From NCBI GenBank assembly GCA_018806915.1, contig JAGKQI010000093.1:868001-932000 (forward strand): 64,000 nt of DNA, given 5' to 3'. The position numbers and the translations under genes were made by a program. This DNA comes from Phytophthora colocasiae. Its lineage: Eukaryota; Oomycota; Peronosporomycetes; Peronosporales; Peronosporaceae. Under the pieces are notes generated by a model. It was not told the DNA's origin. It did no database searches and was given only the letters and a program-made list of their open reading frames with translations. Position 1 is the first letter of the stretch. Each line of letters starts with the position of its first letter. This document shows positions 19,106-30,856 of the stretch, piece after piece.

Positions 19106-19426
19106 TGCTCTTTGCTCGTCGTTTCGGACACCCGTTTGTTTTTGCCGTTTTGCCGTCTTCGAGCCGTTGTATTGTCCGTTGGCACGGCAGCAGTGTCGTC
19201 GAGCGTGTGACATACGAGTGTACCGGCCAGATCCCCCCAAAAACCCCGTTGAGTGTCTAAAATGGTAGTTGTGATTGTATCTGGTTGAGAAGGCATGTTT
19301 GGGCGTGCAGATTGTCAAAAGCAGCGAGGTGCGAGGAGAAGCGTGTGCAGAGAGCAGTGATGTGTGTGGAGCTGCGTGGGGAGCGTGCTGGCGGCGCGAC
19401 AAGTGGGCGTGAAATGTGGTTTGCGT

Positions 19427-19498
19427 GGCCTTGTGGTCTAGTGGTATGATTCTCGCTTAGGGTGCGAGAGGTCCCGGATTCGATCTCCGGCAAGGCCC
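19427..19498 (+). tRNA. tRNA-Pro(AGG), array copy 10
   Basis: Identical to copy 1; next copy 394 bp on. Confidence 0.95.
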
Positions 19499-19820
19499 TG
19501 CTCTTTGCTCGTCGTTTCGGACACCCGTTTGTTTTTGCCGTTTTGCCGTCTTCGAGCCGTTGTATTGTCCGTTGGCACGGCAGCAGTGTCGGCTAGCGTG
19601 TGACATACGAGTGTACCGGCCAGATCCCCCCAAAACCCCCGTTGAGTGTCGAAAATGGTAGTTGTGATTGTAGCTGGTTGAGAAGGCATGTTTGGGCGTG
19701 GAGAGTGGCAAAAGCAGCGAGGTGCGAGGAGAAGCGTGTGCAGAGAGCAGTGATGTGTGTGGGAGCTGCGTGGGGAGCGTGCTGGCGGCGCGACAAGTGG
19801 GCGTGAAATGTGGTTTGCGT

Positions 19821-19892
19821 GGCCTTGTGGTCTAGTGGTATGATTCTCGCTTAGGGTGCGAGAGGTCCCGGATTCGATCTCCGGCAAGGCCC
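19821..19892 (+). tRNA. tRNA-Pro(AGG), array copy 11
   Basis: Identical to copy 1; next copy 395 bp on. Confidence 0.95.
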
Positions 19893-20215
19893 TGCTCTTT
19901 GCTCGTCGTTTCGGACACCCGTTTGTTTTTGCCGTTTTTGCCGTCTTCGAGCCGTTGTATTGTCCGTTGGCACGGCAGCAGTGTCGTCGAGCGTGTGACA
20001 TACGAGTGTACCGGCCAGATCCCCCCAAAAACCCCGTTGAGTGTCGAAAATGGTAGTTGTGATTGTAGCTGGTTGAGAAGGCATGTTTGGGCGTGGAGAG
20101 TGGCAAAAGCAGCGAGGTGCGAGGAGAAGCGTGTGCAGAGAGCAGTGATGTGTGTGGGAGCTGCGTGGGGAGCGTGCTGGCGGCGCGACAAGTGGGCGTG
20201 AAATGTGGTTTGCGT

Positions 20216-20287
20216 GGCCTTGTGGTCTAGTGGTATGATTCTCGCTTAGGGTGCGAGAGGTCCCGGATTCGATCTCCGGCAAGGCCC
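20216..20287 (+). tRNA. tRNA-Pro(AGG), array copy 12
   Basis: Identical to copy 1; next copy 393 bp on. Confidence 0.95.
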
Positions 20288-20608
20288 TGCTCTTTGCTCG
20301 TCGTTTCGGACACCCGTTTGTTTTTGCCGTTTTTGCCGTCTTCGAGCCGTTGTATTGTCCGTTGGCACGGCAGCAGTGTCGTCGAGCGTGTGACATACGA
20401 GTGTACCGGCCAGATCCCCCCAAAAACCCCGTTGAGTGTCGAAAATGGTAGTTGTGATTGTAGCTGGTTGAGAAGGCATGTTTGGGCGTGGAGAGTGGCA
20501 AAAGCAGCGAGGTGCGAGGAGAAGCGTGTGCAGAGAGCAGTGATGTGTGGGAGCTGCGTGGGGAGCGTGCTGGCGGCGCGACAAGTGGGCGTGAAATGTG
20601 GTTTGCGT

Positions 20609-20680
20609 GGCCTTGTGGTCTAGTGGTATGATTCTCGCTTAGGGTGCGAGAGGTCCCGGATTCGATCTCCGGCAAGGCCC
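20609..20680 (+). tRNA. tRNA-Pro(AGG), array copy 13
   Basis: Identical to copy 1; next copy 391 bp on. Confidence 0.95.
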
Positions 20681-20999
20681 TGCTCTTTGCTCGTCGTTTC
20701 GGACACCCGTTTGTTTTGCCGTTTTGCCGTCTTCGAGCCGTTGTATTGTCCGTTGGCACGGCAGCAGTGTCGTCGAGCGTGTGACATACGAGTGTACCGG
20801 CCAGATCCCCCCAAAAACCCCGTTGAGTGTCGAAAATGGTAGTTGTGATTGTAGCTGGTTGAGAAGGCATGTTTGGGCGTGGAGAGTGGCAAAAGCAGCG
20901 AGGTGCGAGGAGAAGCGTGTGCAGAGAGCAGTGATGTGTGGGAGCTGCGTGGGGAGCGTGCTGGCGGCGCGACAAGTGGGCGTGAAATGTGGTTTGCGT

Positions 21000-21071
21000 G
21001 GCGGTGTGGTCTAGTGGGATGAGTCTAGCTTAGGGTGCGAGAGGTCCCGGATTCGATCTCCGGCAAGGCCC
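21000..21071 (+). pseudogene. tRNA-Pro pseudogene, array copy 14
   Basis: Five or more substitutions in the 5' half: acceptor GGCGGTG instead of GGCCTTG, GTGGGATGAG in the D arm, and CTAGC in the anticodon stem. The 3' half and anticodon AGG are normal. The acceptor stem cannot pair properly. Next copy 394 bp on. Confidence 0.85.
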
Positions 21072-21393
21072 TGCTCTTTGCTCGGCGTTTCGGACACCCG
21101 TTTGTTTTGCCGTTTTTGCCGTCTTCGAGCCGTTGTATTGTCCGTTGGCACGGCAGCAGTGTCGTCGAGCGTGTGACATACGAGTGTACCGGCCAGATCC
21201 CCCCAAAAACCCCGTTGAGTGTCGAAAATGGTAGTTGTGATTGTATCTGGTTGAGAAGGCATGTTTGGGCGTGGAGAGTGGCAAAAGCAGCGAGGTGCGA
21301 GGAGAAGCGTGTGCAGAGAGCAGTTCAGGGCGCTCGAGCGGCGTGGGGAGCGTGCTGGCGGCGCGACAAGTGGGCGTGAAATGTGGTTTGCGT

Positions 21394-21465
21394 GGCCTTG
21401 TGGTCTAGTGGTATGATTCTCGCTTAGGGTGCGAGAGGTCCCGGATTCGATCTCCGGCAAGGCCC
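21394..21465 (+). tRNA. tRNA-Pro(AGG), array copy 15
   Basis: Identical to copy 1; next copy 393 bp on. Confidence 0.95.
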
Positions 21466-21786
21466 TGCTCTTTGCTCGTCGTTTCGGACACCCGTTTGTT
21501 TTTGCCGTTTTTGCCGTCTTCGAGCCGTTGTATTGTCCGTTGGCACGGCAGCAGTGTCGTCGAGCGTGTGACATACGAGTGTACCGGCCAGATCCCCCCA
21601 AAACCCCCGTTGAGTGTCGAAAATGGTAGTTGTGATTGTAGCTGGTTGAGAAGGCATGTTTGGGCGTGGAGAGTGGCAAAAGCAGCGAGGTGCGAGGAGA
21701 AGCGTGTGCAGAGAGCAGTGATGTGTGGGAGCTGCGTGGGGAGCGTGCTGGCGGCGCGACAAGTGGGCGTGAAATGTGGTTTGCGT

Positions 21787-21858
21787 GGCCTTGTGGTCTA
21801 GTGGTATGATTCTCGCTTAGGGTGCGAGAGGTCCCGGATTCGATCTCCGGCAAGGCCC
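21787..21858 (+). tRNA. tRNA-Pro(AGG), array copy 16
   Basis: Identical to copy 1; next copy 387 bp on. Confidence 0.95.
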
Positions 21859-22173
21859 TGCTCTTTGCTCGTCGTTTCGGACACCCGTTTGTTTTTGCCG
21901 TTTTTGCCGTCTTCGAGCCGTTGTATTGTCCGTTGGCACGGCAGCAGTGTCGTCGAGCGTGTGACATACGAGTGTACCGGCCAGATCCCCCCAAAACCCC
22001 CGTTGAGTGTCGGGTTGTGATTGTAGCTGGTTGAGAAGGCATGTTTGGGCGTGGAGAGTGGCAAAAGCAGCGAGGTGCGAGGAGAAGCGTGTGCAGAGAG
22101 CAGTGATGTGTGTGGGAGCTGCGTGGGGAGCGTGCTGGCGGCGCGACAAGTGGGCGTGAAATGTGGTTTGCGT

Positions 22174-22245
22174 GGCCTTGTGGTCTAGTGGTATGATTCT
22201 CGCTTAGGGTGCGAGAGGTCCCGGATTCGATCTCCGGCAAGGCCC
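22174..22245 (+). tRNA. tRNA-Pro(AGG), array copy 17
   Basis: Identical to copy 1; next copy 395 bp on. Confidence 0.95.
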
Positions 22246-22568
22246 TGCTCTTTGCTCGTCGTTTCGGACACCCGTTTGTTTTTGCCGTTTTTGCCGTCTT
22301 CGAGCCGTTGTATTGTCCGTTGGCACGGCAGCAGTGTCGTCGAGCGTGTGACATACGAGTGTACCGGCCAGATCCCCCCAAAAAACCCGTTGAGTGTCGA
22401 AAATGGTAGTTGTGATTGTAGCTGGTTGAGAAGGCATGTTTGGGCGTGGAGAGTGGCAAAAGCAGCGAGGTGCGAGGAGAAGCGTGTGCAGAGAGCAGTG
22501 ATGTGTGTGGGAGCTGCGTGGGGAGCGTGCTGGCGGCGCGACAAGTGGGCGTGAAATGTGGTTTGCGT

Positions 22569-22640
22569 GGCCTTGTGGTCTAGTGGTATGATTCTCGCTT
22601 AGGGTGCGAGAGGTCCCGGATTCGATCTCCGGCAAGGCCC
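22569..22640 (+). tRNA. tRNA-Pro(AGG), array copy 18
   Basis: Identical to copy 1; next copy 395 bp on. Confidence 0.95.
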
Positions 22641-22963
22641 TGCTCTTTGCTCGTCGTTTCGGACACCCGTTTGTTTTTGCCGTTTTTGCCGTCTTCGAGC
22701 CGTTGTATTGTCCGTTGGCACGGCAGCAGTGTCGTCGAGCGTGTGACATACGAGTGTACCGGCCAGATCCCCCCAAAAACCCCGTTGAGTGTCGAAAATG
22801 GTAGTTGTGATTGTAGCTGGTTGAGAAGGCATGTTTGGGCGTGGAGAGTGGCAAAAGCAGCGAGGTGCGAGGAGAAGCGTGTGCAGAGAGCAGTGATGTG
22901 TGTGGGAGCTGCGTGGGGAGCGTGCTGGCGGCGCGACAAGTGGGCGTGAAATGTGGTTTGCGT

Positions 22964-23035
22964 GGCCTTGTGGTCTAGTGGTATGATTCTCGCTTAGGGT
23001 GCGAGAGGTCCCGGATTCGATCTCCGGCAAGGCCC
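22964..23035 (+). tRNA. tRNA-Pro(AGG), array copy 19
   Basis: Identical to copy 1; next copy 390 bp on. Confidence 0.95.
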
Positions 23036-23353
23036 TGCTCTTTGCTCGTCGTTTCGGACACCCGTTTGTTTTTGCCGTTTTTGCCGTCTTCGAGCCGTTG
23101 TATTGTCCGTTGGCACGGCAGCAGTGTCGTCGAGCGTGTGACATACGAGTGTACCGGCCAGATCCCCAAAACCCCGTTGAGTGTCGAAAATGGTAGTTGT
23201 GATTGTAGCTGGTTGAGAAGGCATGTTTGGGCGTGGAGAGTGGCAAAAGCAGCGAGGTGCGAGGAGAAGCGTGTGCAGAGAGCAGTGATGTGTGGGAGCT
23301 GCGTGGGGAGCGTGCTGGCGGCGCGACAAGTGGGCGTGAAATGTGGTTTGCGT

Positions 23354-23425
23354 GGCCTTGTGGTCTAGTGGTATGATTCTCGCTTAGGGTGCGAGAGGTC
23401 CCGGATTCGATCTCCGGCAAGGCCC
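23354..23425 (+). tRNA. tRNA-Pro(AGG), array copy 20
   Basis: Identical to copy 1; next copy 390 bp on. Confidence 0.95.
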
Positions 23426-23743
23426 TGCTCTTTGCTCGTCGTTTCGGACACCCGTTTGTTTTTGCCGTTTTGCCGTCTTCGAGCCGTTGTATTGTCCGTT
23501 GGCACGGCAGCAGTGTCGTCGAGCGTGTGACATACGAGTGTACCGGCCAGATCCCCAAAACCCCGTTGAGTGTCGAAAATGGTAGTTGTGGATTGTAGCT
23601 GGTTGAGAAGGCATGTTTGGGCGTGGAGAGTGGCAAAAGCAGCGAGGTGCGAGGAGAAGCGTGTGCAGAGAGCAGTGATGTGTGGGAGCTGCGTGGGGAG
23701 CGTGCTGGCGGCGCGACAAGTGGGCGTGAAATGTGGTTTGCGT

Positions 23744-23815
23744 GGCCTTGTGGTCTAGTGGTATGATTCTCGCTTAGGGTGCGAGAGGTCCCGGATTCGA
23801 TCTCCGGCAAGGCCC
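23744..23815 (+). tRNA. tRNA-Pro(AGG), array copy 21
   Basis: Identical to copy 1; next copy 395 bp on. Confidence 0.95.
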
Positions 23816-24138
23816 TGCTCTTTGCTCGTCGTTTCGGACACCCGTTTGTTGTTGCCGTGTTTGCCGTCTTCGAGCCGTGGTAGTGTCCGTTGGCACGGCA
23901 GCAGTGTCGTCGAGCGTGTGACATACGAGTGTACCGGCCAGATCCCCCCAAAAAACCCGTTAAATGTCGAAAATGGTAGTTGTGATTGTAGCTGGTTGAG
24001 AAGGCAGGTTTGGGCGGGGCGAGTGGCAAAAGCAGCGAGGTGCGAGGAGACGCGTGTGCAGAGAGCAGTGATGTGTGCGCGAGCTGCGTGGGGAGCGTGC
24101 TGGCGGCGCGACAAGTGGGCGTGAAATGTGGTTTGCGT

Positions 24139-24210
24139 GGCCTTGTGGTCTAGTGGTATGATTCTCGCTTAGGGTGCGAGAGGTCCCGGATTCGATCTCC
24201 GGCAAGGCCC
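24139..24210 (+). tRNA. tRNA-Pro(AGG), array copy 22
   Basis: Identical to copy 1; next copy 395 bp on. Confidence 0.95.
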
Positions 24211-24533
24211 TGCTCTTTGCTCGTCGTTTCGGACACCCGTTTGTTTTTGCCGTTTTTGCCGTCTTCGAGCCGTTGTATTGTCCGTTGGCACGGCAGCAGT
24301 GTCGTCGAGCGTGTGACATACGAGTGTACCGGCCAGATCCCCCCAAAAACCCCGTTGAGTGTCGAAAATGGTAGTTGTGATTGTAGCTGGTTGAGAAGGC
24401 ATGTTTGGGCGTGGAGAGTGGCAAAAGCAGCGAGGTGCGAGGAGAAGCGTGTGCAGAGAGCAGTGATGTGTGTGGGAGCTGCGTGGGGAGCGTGCTGGCG
24501 GCGCGACAAGTGGGCGTGAAATGTGGTTTGCGT

Positions 24534-24605
24534 GGCCTTGTGGTCTAGTGGTATGATTCTCGCTTAGGGTGCGAGAGGTCCCGGATTCGATCTCCGGCAA
24601 GGCCC
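24534..24605 (+). tRNA. tRNA-Pro(AGG), array copy 23
   Basis: Identical to copy 1; next copy 394 bp on. Confidence 0.95.
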
Positions 24606-24927
24606 TGCTCTTTGCTCGTCGTTTCGGACACCCGTTTGTTTTTGCCGTTTTGCCGTCTTCGAGCCGTTGTATTGTCCGTTGGCACGGCAGCAGTGTCGTC
24701 GAGCGTGTGACATACGAGTGTACCGGCCAGATCCCCCCAAAAACCCCGTTGAGTGTCGAAAATGGTAGTTGTGATTGTAGCTGGTTGAGAAGGCATGTTT
24801 GGGCGTGGAGAGTGGCAAAAGCAGCGAGGTGCGAGGAGAAGCGTGTGCAGAGAGCAGTGATGTGTGTGGGAGCTGCGTGGGGAGCGTGCTGGCGGCGCGA
24901 CAAGTGGGCGTGAAATGTGGTTTGCGT

Positions 24928-24999
24928 GGCCTTGTGGTCTAGTGGTATGATTCTCGCTTAGGGTGCGAGAGGTCCCGGATTCGATCTCCGGCAAGGCCC
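24928..24999 (+). tRNA. tRNA-Pro(AGG), array copy 24
   Basis: Identical to copy 1; next copy 392 bp on. Confidence 0.95.
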
Positions 25000-25319
25000 T
25001 GCTCTTTGCTCGTCGTTTCGGAAAGCCCGTTCTTGTTGGCGTTTTTGCGGGGTTAGAGCCGTGGTAGTGTCCGTTGGCACGGCAGCAGTGTCGTCGAGCG
25101 TGTGACATACGAGTGTACCGGCCAGATCCCCAAAACCCCGTTGAGTGTCGAAAATGGTAGTTGTGATTGTAGCTGGTTGAGAAGGCATGTTTGGGCGTGG
25201 AGAGTGGCAAAAGCAGCGAGGTGCGAGGAGAAGCGTGTGCAGAGAGCAGTGATGTGTGTGGGAGCTGCGTGGGGAGCGTGCTGGCGGCGCGACAAGTGGG
25301 CGTGAAATGTGGTTTGCGT

Positions 25320-25391
25320 GGCCTTGTGGTCTAGTGGTATGATTCTCGCTTAGGGTGCGAGAGGTCCCGGATTCGATCTCCGGCAAGGCCC
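25320..25391 (+). tRNA. tRNA-Pro(AGG), array copy 25
   Basis: Identical to copy 1; next copy 392 bp on. Confidence 0.95.
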
Positions 25392-25711
25392 TGCTCTTTG
25401 CTCGTCGTTTCGGACACCCGTTTGTTTTTGCCGTTTTTGCCGTCTTCGAGCCGTTGTATTGTCCGTTGGCACGGCAGCAGTGTCGTCGAGCGTGTGACAT
25501 ACGAGTGTACCGGCCAGATCCCCAAAACCCCGTTGAGTGTCGAAAATGGTAGTTGTGATTGTAGCTGGTTGAGAAGGCATGTTTGGGCGTGGAGAGTGGC
25601 AAAAGCAGCGAGGTGCGAGGAGAAGCGTGTGCAGAGAGCAGTGATGTGTGTGGGAGCTGCGTGGGGAGCGTGCTGGCGGCGCGACAAGTGGGCGTGAAAT
25701 GTGGTTTGCGT

Positions 25712-25783
25712 GGCCTTGTGGTCTAGTGGTATGATTCTCGCTTAGGGTGCGAGAGGTCCCGGATTCGATCTCCGGCAAGGCCC
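25712..25783 (+). tRNA. tRNA-Pro(AGG), array copy 26
   Basis: Identical to copy 1; next copy 384 bp on. Confidence 0.95.
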
Positions 25784-26095
25784 TGCTCTTTGCTCGTCGT
25801 TTCGGACACCCGTTTGTTTTGCCGTTTTTGCCGTCTTCGAGCCGTTGTATTGTCCGTTGGCACGGCAGCAGTGTCGTCGAGCGTGTGACATACGAGTGTA
25901 CCGGCCAGATCCCCAAAACCCCGTTGAGTGTCGTTGTTGTGATTGTAGCTGGTTGAGAAGGCATGTTTGGGCGTGGAGAGTGGCAAAAGCAGCGAGGTGC
26001 GAGGAGAAGCGTGTGCAGAGAGCAGTGATGTGTCAGGGAGCTGCGTGGGGAGCGTGCTGGCGGCGCGACAAGTGGGCGTGAAATGTGGTTTGCGT

Positions 26096-26167
26096 GGCCT
26101 TGTGGTCTAGTGGTATGATTCTCGCTTAGGGTGCGAGAGGTCCCGGATTCGATCTCCGGCAAGGCCC
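26096..26167 (+). tRNA. tRNA-Pro(AGG), array copy 27
   Basis: Identical to copy 1; next copy 395 bp on. Confidence 0.95.
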
Positions 26168-26490
26168 TGCTCTTTGCTCGTCGTTTCGGACACCCGTTTG
26201 TTTTTGCCGTTTTTGCCGTCTTCGAGCCGTTGTATTGTCCGTTGGCACGGCAGCAGTGTCGTCGAGCGTGTGACATACGAGTGTACCGGCCAGATCCCCC
26301 CAAAACCCCCGTTGAGTGTCGAAAATGGTAGTTGTGATTGTAGCTGGTTGAGAAGGCATGTTTGGGCGTGGAGAGTGGCAAAAGCAGCGAGGTGCGAGGA
26401 GAAGCGTGTGCAGAGAGCAGTGATGTGTGTGGGAGCTGCGTGGGGAGCGTGCTGGCGGCGCGACAAGTGGGCGTGAAATGTGGTTTGCGT

Positions 26491-26562
26491 GGCCTTGTGG
26501 TCTAGTGGTATGATTCTCGCTTAGGGTGCGAGAGGTCCCGGATTCGATCTCCGGCAAGGCCC
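26491..26562 (+). tRNA. tRNA-Pro(AGG), array copy 28
   Basis: Identical to copy 1; next copy 395 bp on. Confidence 0.95.
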
Positions 26563-26885
26563 TGCTCTTTGCTCGTCGTTTCGGACACCCGTTTGTTTTT
26601 GCCGTTTTTGCCGTCTTCGAGCCGTTGTATTGTCCGTTGGCACGGCAGCAGTGTCGTCGAGCGTGTGACATACGAGTGTACCGGCCAGATCCCCCCCAAA
26701 AACCCGTTGAGTGTCGAAAATGGTAGTTGTGATTGTAGCTGGTTGAGAAGGCATGTTTGGGCGTGGAGAGTGGCAAAAGCAGCGAGGTGCGAGGAGAAGC
26801 GTGTGCAGAGAGCAGTGATGTGTGTGGGAGCTGCGTGGGGAGCGTGCTGGCGGCGCGACAAGTGGGCGTGAAATGTGGTTTGCGT

Positions 26886-26957
26886 GGCCTTGTGGTCTAG
26901 TGGTATGATTCTCGCTTAGGGTGCGAGAGGTCCCGGATTCGATCTCCGGCAAGGCCC
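26886..26957 (+). tRNA. tRNA-Pro(AGG), array copy 29
   Basis: Identical to copy 1; next copy 387 bp on. Confidence 0.95.
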
Positions 26958-27272
26958 TGCTCTTTGCTCGTCGTTTCGGACACCCGTTTGTTTTTGCCGT
27001 TTTTGCCGTCTTCGAGCCGTTGTATTGTCCGTTGGCACGGCAGCAGTGTCGTCGAGCGTGTGACATACGAGTGTACCGGCCAGATCCCCCCAAAACCCCC
27101 GTTGAGTGTCGGGTTGTGATTGTAGCTGGTTGAGAAGGCATGTTTGGGCGTGGAGAGTGGCAAAAGCAGCGAGGTGCGAGGAGAAGCGTGTGCAGAGAGC
27201 AGTGATGTGTGTGGGAGCTGCGTGGGGAGCGTGCTGGCGGCGCGACAAGTGGGCGTGAAATGTGGTTTGCGT

Positions 27273-27344
27273 GGCCTTGTGGTCTAGTGGTATGATTCTC
27301 GCTTAGGGTGCGAGAGGTCCCGGATTCGATCTCCGGCAAGGCCC
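27273..27344 (+). tRNA. tRNA-Pro(AGG), array copy 30
   Basis: Identical to copy 1; next copy 394 bp on. Confidence 0.95.
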
Positions 27345-27666
27345 TGCTCTTTGCTCGTCGTTTCGGACACCCGTTTGTTTTTGCCGTTTTGCCGTCTTCG
27401 AGCCGTTGTATTGCCCGTTGGCACGGCAGCAGTGTCGTCGAGCGTGTGACATACGAGTGTACCGGCCAGATCCCCCCAAAACCCCCGTTGAGTGTCGAAA
27501 ATGGTAGTTGTGATTGTAGCTGGTTGAGAAGGCATGTTTGGGCGTGGAGAGTGGCAAAAGCAGCGAGGTGCGAGGAGAAGCGTGTGCAGAGAGCAGTGAT
27601 GTGTGTGGGAGCTGCGTGGGGAGCGTGCTGGCGGCGCGACAAGTGGGCGTGAAATGTGGTTTGCGT

Positions 27667-27738
27667 GGCCTTGTGGTCTAGTGGTATGATTCTCGCTTAG
27701 GGTGCGAGAGGTCCCGGATTCGATCTCCGGCAAGGCCC
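27667..27738 (+). tRNA. tRNA-Pro(AGG), array copy 31
   Basis: Identical to copy 1; next copy 395 bp on. Confidence 0.95.
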
Positions 27739-28061
27739 TGCTCTTTGCTCGTCGTTTCGGACACCCGTTTGTTTTTGCCGTTTTTGCCGTCTTCGAGCCG
27801 TTGTATTGTCCGTTGGCACGGCAGCAGTGTCGTCGAGCGTGTGACATACGAGTGTACCGGCCAGATCCCCCCAAAACCCCCGTTGAGTGTCGAAAATGGT
27901 AGTTGTGATTGTAGCTGGTTGAGAAGGCATGTTTGGGCGTGGAGAGTGGCAAAAGCAGCGAGGTGCGAGGAGAAGCGTGTGCAGAGAGCAGTGATGTGTG
28001 TGGGAGCTGCGTGGGGAGCGTGCTGGCGGCGCGACAAGTGGGCGTGAAATGTGGTTTGCGT

Positions 28062-28133
28062 GGCCTTGTGGTCTAGTGGTATGATTCTCGCTTAGGGTGC
28101 GAGAGGTCCCGGATTCGATCTCCGGCAAGGCCC
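28062..28133 (+). tRNA. tRNA-Pro(AGG), array copy 32
   Basis: Identical to copy 1; next copy 389 bp on. Confidence 0.95.
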
Positions 28134-28450
28134 TGCTCTTTGCTCGTCGTTTCGGACACCCGTTTGTTTTTGCCGTTTTTGCCGTCTTCGAGCCGTTGTA
28201 TTGTCCGTTGGCACGGCAGCAGTGTCGTCGAGCGTGTGACATACGAGTGTACCGGCCAGATCCCCAAAACCCCGTTGAGTGTCGAAAATGGTAGTTGTGA
28301 TTGTAGCTGGTTGAGAAGGCATGTTTGGGCGTGGAAGTGGCAAAAGCAGCGAGGTGCGAGGAGAAGCGTGTGCAGAGAGCAGTGATGTGTGGGAGCTGCG
28401 TGGGGAGCGTGCTGGCGGCGCGACAAGTGGGCGTGAAATGTGGTTTGCGT

Positions 28451-28522
28451 GGCCTTGTGGTCTAGTGGTATGATTCTCGCTTAGGGTGCGAGAGGTCCCG
28501 GATTCGATCTCCGGCAAGGCCC
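28451..28522 (+). tRNA. tRNA-Pro(AGG), array copy 33
   Basis: Identical to copy 1; next copy 390 bp on. Confidence 0.95.
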
Positions 28523-28840
28523 TGCTCTTTGCTCGTCGTTTCGGACACCCGTTTGTTTTTGCCGTTTTGCCGTCTTCGAGCCGTTGTATTGTCCGTTGGC
28601 ACGGCAGCAGTGTCGTCGAGCGTGTGACATACGAGTGTACCGGCCAGATCCCCAAAACCCCGTTGAGTGTCGAAAATGGTAGTTGTGATTGTAGCTGGTT
28701 GAGAAGGCATGTTTGGGCGTGGAGAGTGGCAAAAGCAGCGAGGTGCGAGGAGAAGCGTGTGCAGAGAGCAGTGATGTGTGTGGGAGCTGCGTGGGAGCGT
28801 GCTGGCGGCGCGACAAGTGGGCGTGAAATGTGGTTTGCGT

Positions 28841-28912
28841 GGCCTTGTGGTCTAGTGGTATGATTCTCGCTTAGGGTGCGAGAGGTCCCGGATTCGATCT
28901 CCGGCAAGGCCC
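28841..28912 (+). tRNA. tRNA-Pro(AGG), array copy 34
   Basis: Identical to copy 1; next copy 387 bp on. Confidence 0.95.
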
Positions 28913-29227
28913 TGCTCTTTGCTCGTCGTTTCGGACACCCGTTTGTTTTGCCGTTTTTGCCGTCTTCGAGCCGTTGTATTGTCCGTTGGCACGGCAGCAG
29001 TGTCGTCGAGCGTGTGACATACGAGTGTACCGGCCAGATCCCCAAAACCCCGTTGAGTGTCGAAAATGGTAGTTGTGATTGTAGCTGGTTGAAGGCATGT
29101 TTGGGCGTGGAGAGTGGCAAAAGCAGCGAGGTGCGAGGAGAAGCGTGTGCAGAGAGCAGTGATGTGTGGGAGCTGCGTGGGGAGCGTGCTGGCGGCGCGA
29201 CAAGTGGGCGTGAAATGTGGTTTGCGT

Positions 29228-29299
29228 GGCCTTGTGGTCTAGTGGTATGATTCTCGCTTAGGGTGCGAGAGGTCCCGGATTCGATCTCCGGCAAGGCCC
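29228..29299 (+). tRNA. tRNA-Pro(AGG), array copy 35
   Basis: Identical to copy 1; next copy 387 bp on. Confidence 0.95.
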
Positions 29300-29614
29300 T
29301 GCTCTTTGCTCGTCGTTTCGGACACCCGTTTGTTTTGCCGTTTTGCCGTCTTCGAGCCGTTGTATTGTCCGTTGGCACGGCAGCAGTGTCGTCGAGCGTG
29401 TGACATACGAGTGTACCGGCCAGATCCCCAAAACCCCGTTGAGTGTCGAAAATGGTAGTTGTGATTGTAGCTGGTTGAGAAGGCATGTTTGGGCGTAGAG
29501 TGGCAAAAGCAGCGAGGTGCGAGGAGAAGCGTGTGCAGAGAGCAGTGATGTGTGTGGAGCTGCGTGGGGAGCGTGCTGGCGGCGCGACAAGTGGGCGTGA
29601 AATGTGGTTTGCGT

Positions 29615-29686
29615 GGGCTTGTGGTCTAGTGGTATGATTCTCGCTTAGGGTGCGAGAGGTCCCGGATTCGATCTCCGGCAAGGCCC
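29615..29686 (+). tRNA. tRNA-Pro(AGG) variant, array copy 36
   Basis: Acceptor strand reads GGGCTTG: base 3 is G, opposite G in the 3' strand, giving one mismatch. Otherwise as copy 1. Next copy 385 bp on. Confidence 0.88.
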
Positions 29687-29999
29687 TGCTCTTTGCTCGT
29701 CGTTTCGGACACCCGTTTGTTTTGCCGTTTTGCCGTCTTCGAGCCGTGGGATGGTCCGTTGGCACGGCAGCAGTGTCGTCGAGCGTGTGACATACGAGTG
29801 TCCCGGCCAGATCCCCCCAAAACCCCCGTTGAGTGTCGAAAATGGTAGTTGTGATTGTAGCTGGTTGAGAAGGCATGTTTGGGCGTGCAAAAGCAGCGAG
29901 GTGCGAGGAGAAGCGTGTGCAGAGAGCAGTGATGTGTGTGGGAGCTGCGTGGGGAGCGTGCTGGCGGCGCGACAAGTGGGCGTGAAATGTGGTTTGCGT

Positions 30000-30071
30000 G
30001 GCCTTGTGGTCTAGTGGTATGATTCTCGCTTAGGGTGCGAGAGGTCCCGGATTCGATCTCCGGCAAGGCCC
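30000..30071 (+). tRNA. tRNA-Pro(AGG), array copy 37
   Basis: Identical to copy 1; next copy 393 bp on. Confidence 0.95.
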
Positions 30072-30392
30072 TGCTCTTTGCTCGTCGTTTCGGACACCCG
30101 TTTGTTTTTGCCGTTTTTGCCGTCTTCGAGCCGTTGTATTGTCCGTTGGCACGGCAGCAGTGTCGTCGAGCGTGTGACATACGAGTGTACCGGCCAGATC
30201 CCCCCAAAACCCCCGTTGAGTGTCGAAAATGGTAGTTGTGATTGTAGCTGGTTGAGAAGGCATGTTTGGGCGTGGAGAGTGGCAAAAGCAGCGAGGTGCG
30301 AGGAGAAGCGTGTGCAGAGAGCAGTGATGTGTGGGAGCTGCGTGGGGAGCGTGCTGGCGGCGCGACAAGTGGGCGTGAAATGTGGTTTGCGT

Positions 30393-30464
30393 GGCCTTGT
30401 GGTCTAGTGGTATGATTCTCGCTTAGGGTGCGAGAGGTCCCGGATTCGATCTCCGGCAAGGCCC
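30393..30464 (+). tRNA. tRNA-Pro(AGG), array copy 38
   Basis: Identical to copy 1; next copy 392 bp on. Confidence 0.95.
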
Positions 30465-30784
30465 TGCTCTTTGCTCGTCGTTTCGGACACCCGTTTGTTT
30501 TTGCCGTTTTTGCCGTCTTCGAGCCGTTGTATTGTCCGTTGGCACGGCAGCAGTGTCGTCGAGCGTGTGACATACGAGTGTACCGGCCAGATCCCCAAAA
30601 CCCCGTTGAGTGTCGAAAATGGTAGTTGTGATTGTAGCTGGTTGAGAAGGCATGTTTGGGCGTGGAGAGTGGCAAAAGCAGCGAGGTGCGAGGAGAAGCG
30701 TGTGCAGAGAGCAGTGATGTCCCTGGGAGCCGCGCGGGGAGCTCGCGGGCGGCGCGACAAGTGGGCGTGAAATGTGGTTTGCGT

Positions 30785-30856
30785 GGCCTTGTGGTCTAGT
30801 GGTATGATTCTCGCTTAGGGTGCGAGAGGTCCCGGTGTCGATCTCCGGCAAGGCCC
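30785..30856 (+). tRNA. tRNA-Pro(AGG) variant, array copy 39
   Basis: T arm reads CCGGTGTCGATC instead of CCGGATTCGATC: the last T-stem pair and T54 are changed, and so is the B box. Transcription and folding are probably weakened. Next copy 393 bp on. Confidence 0.85.

Noticed and set aside
28092..29975. Very long - strand ORF (627 codons) and dozens like it across the tRNA array
   Set aside because: They run through antisense tRNA genes and spacers unit after unit, with phrases such as RDLSHPKRESYH that come from the tRNA itself. Frame shifts with unit length show no protein constraint.
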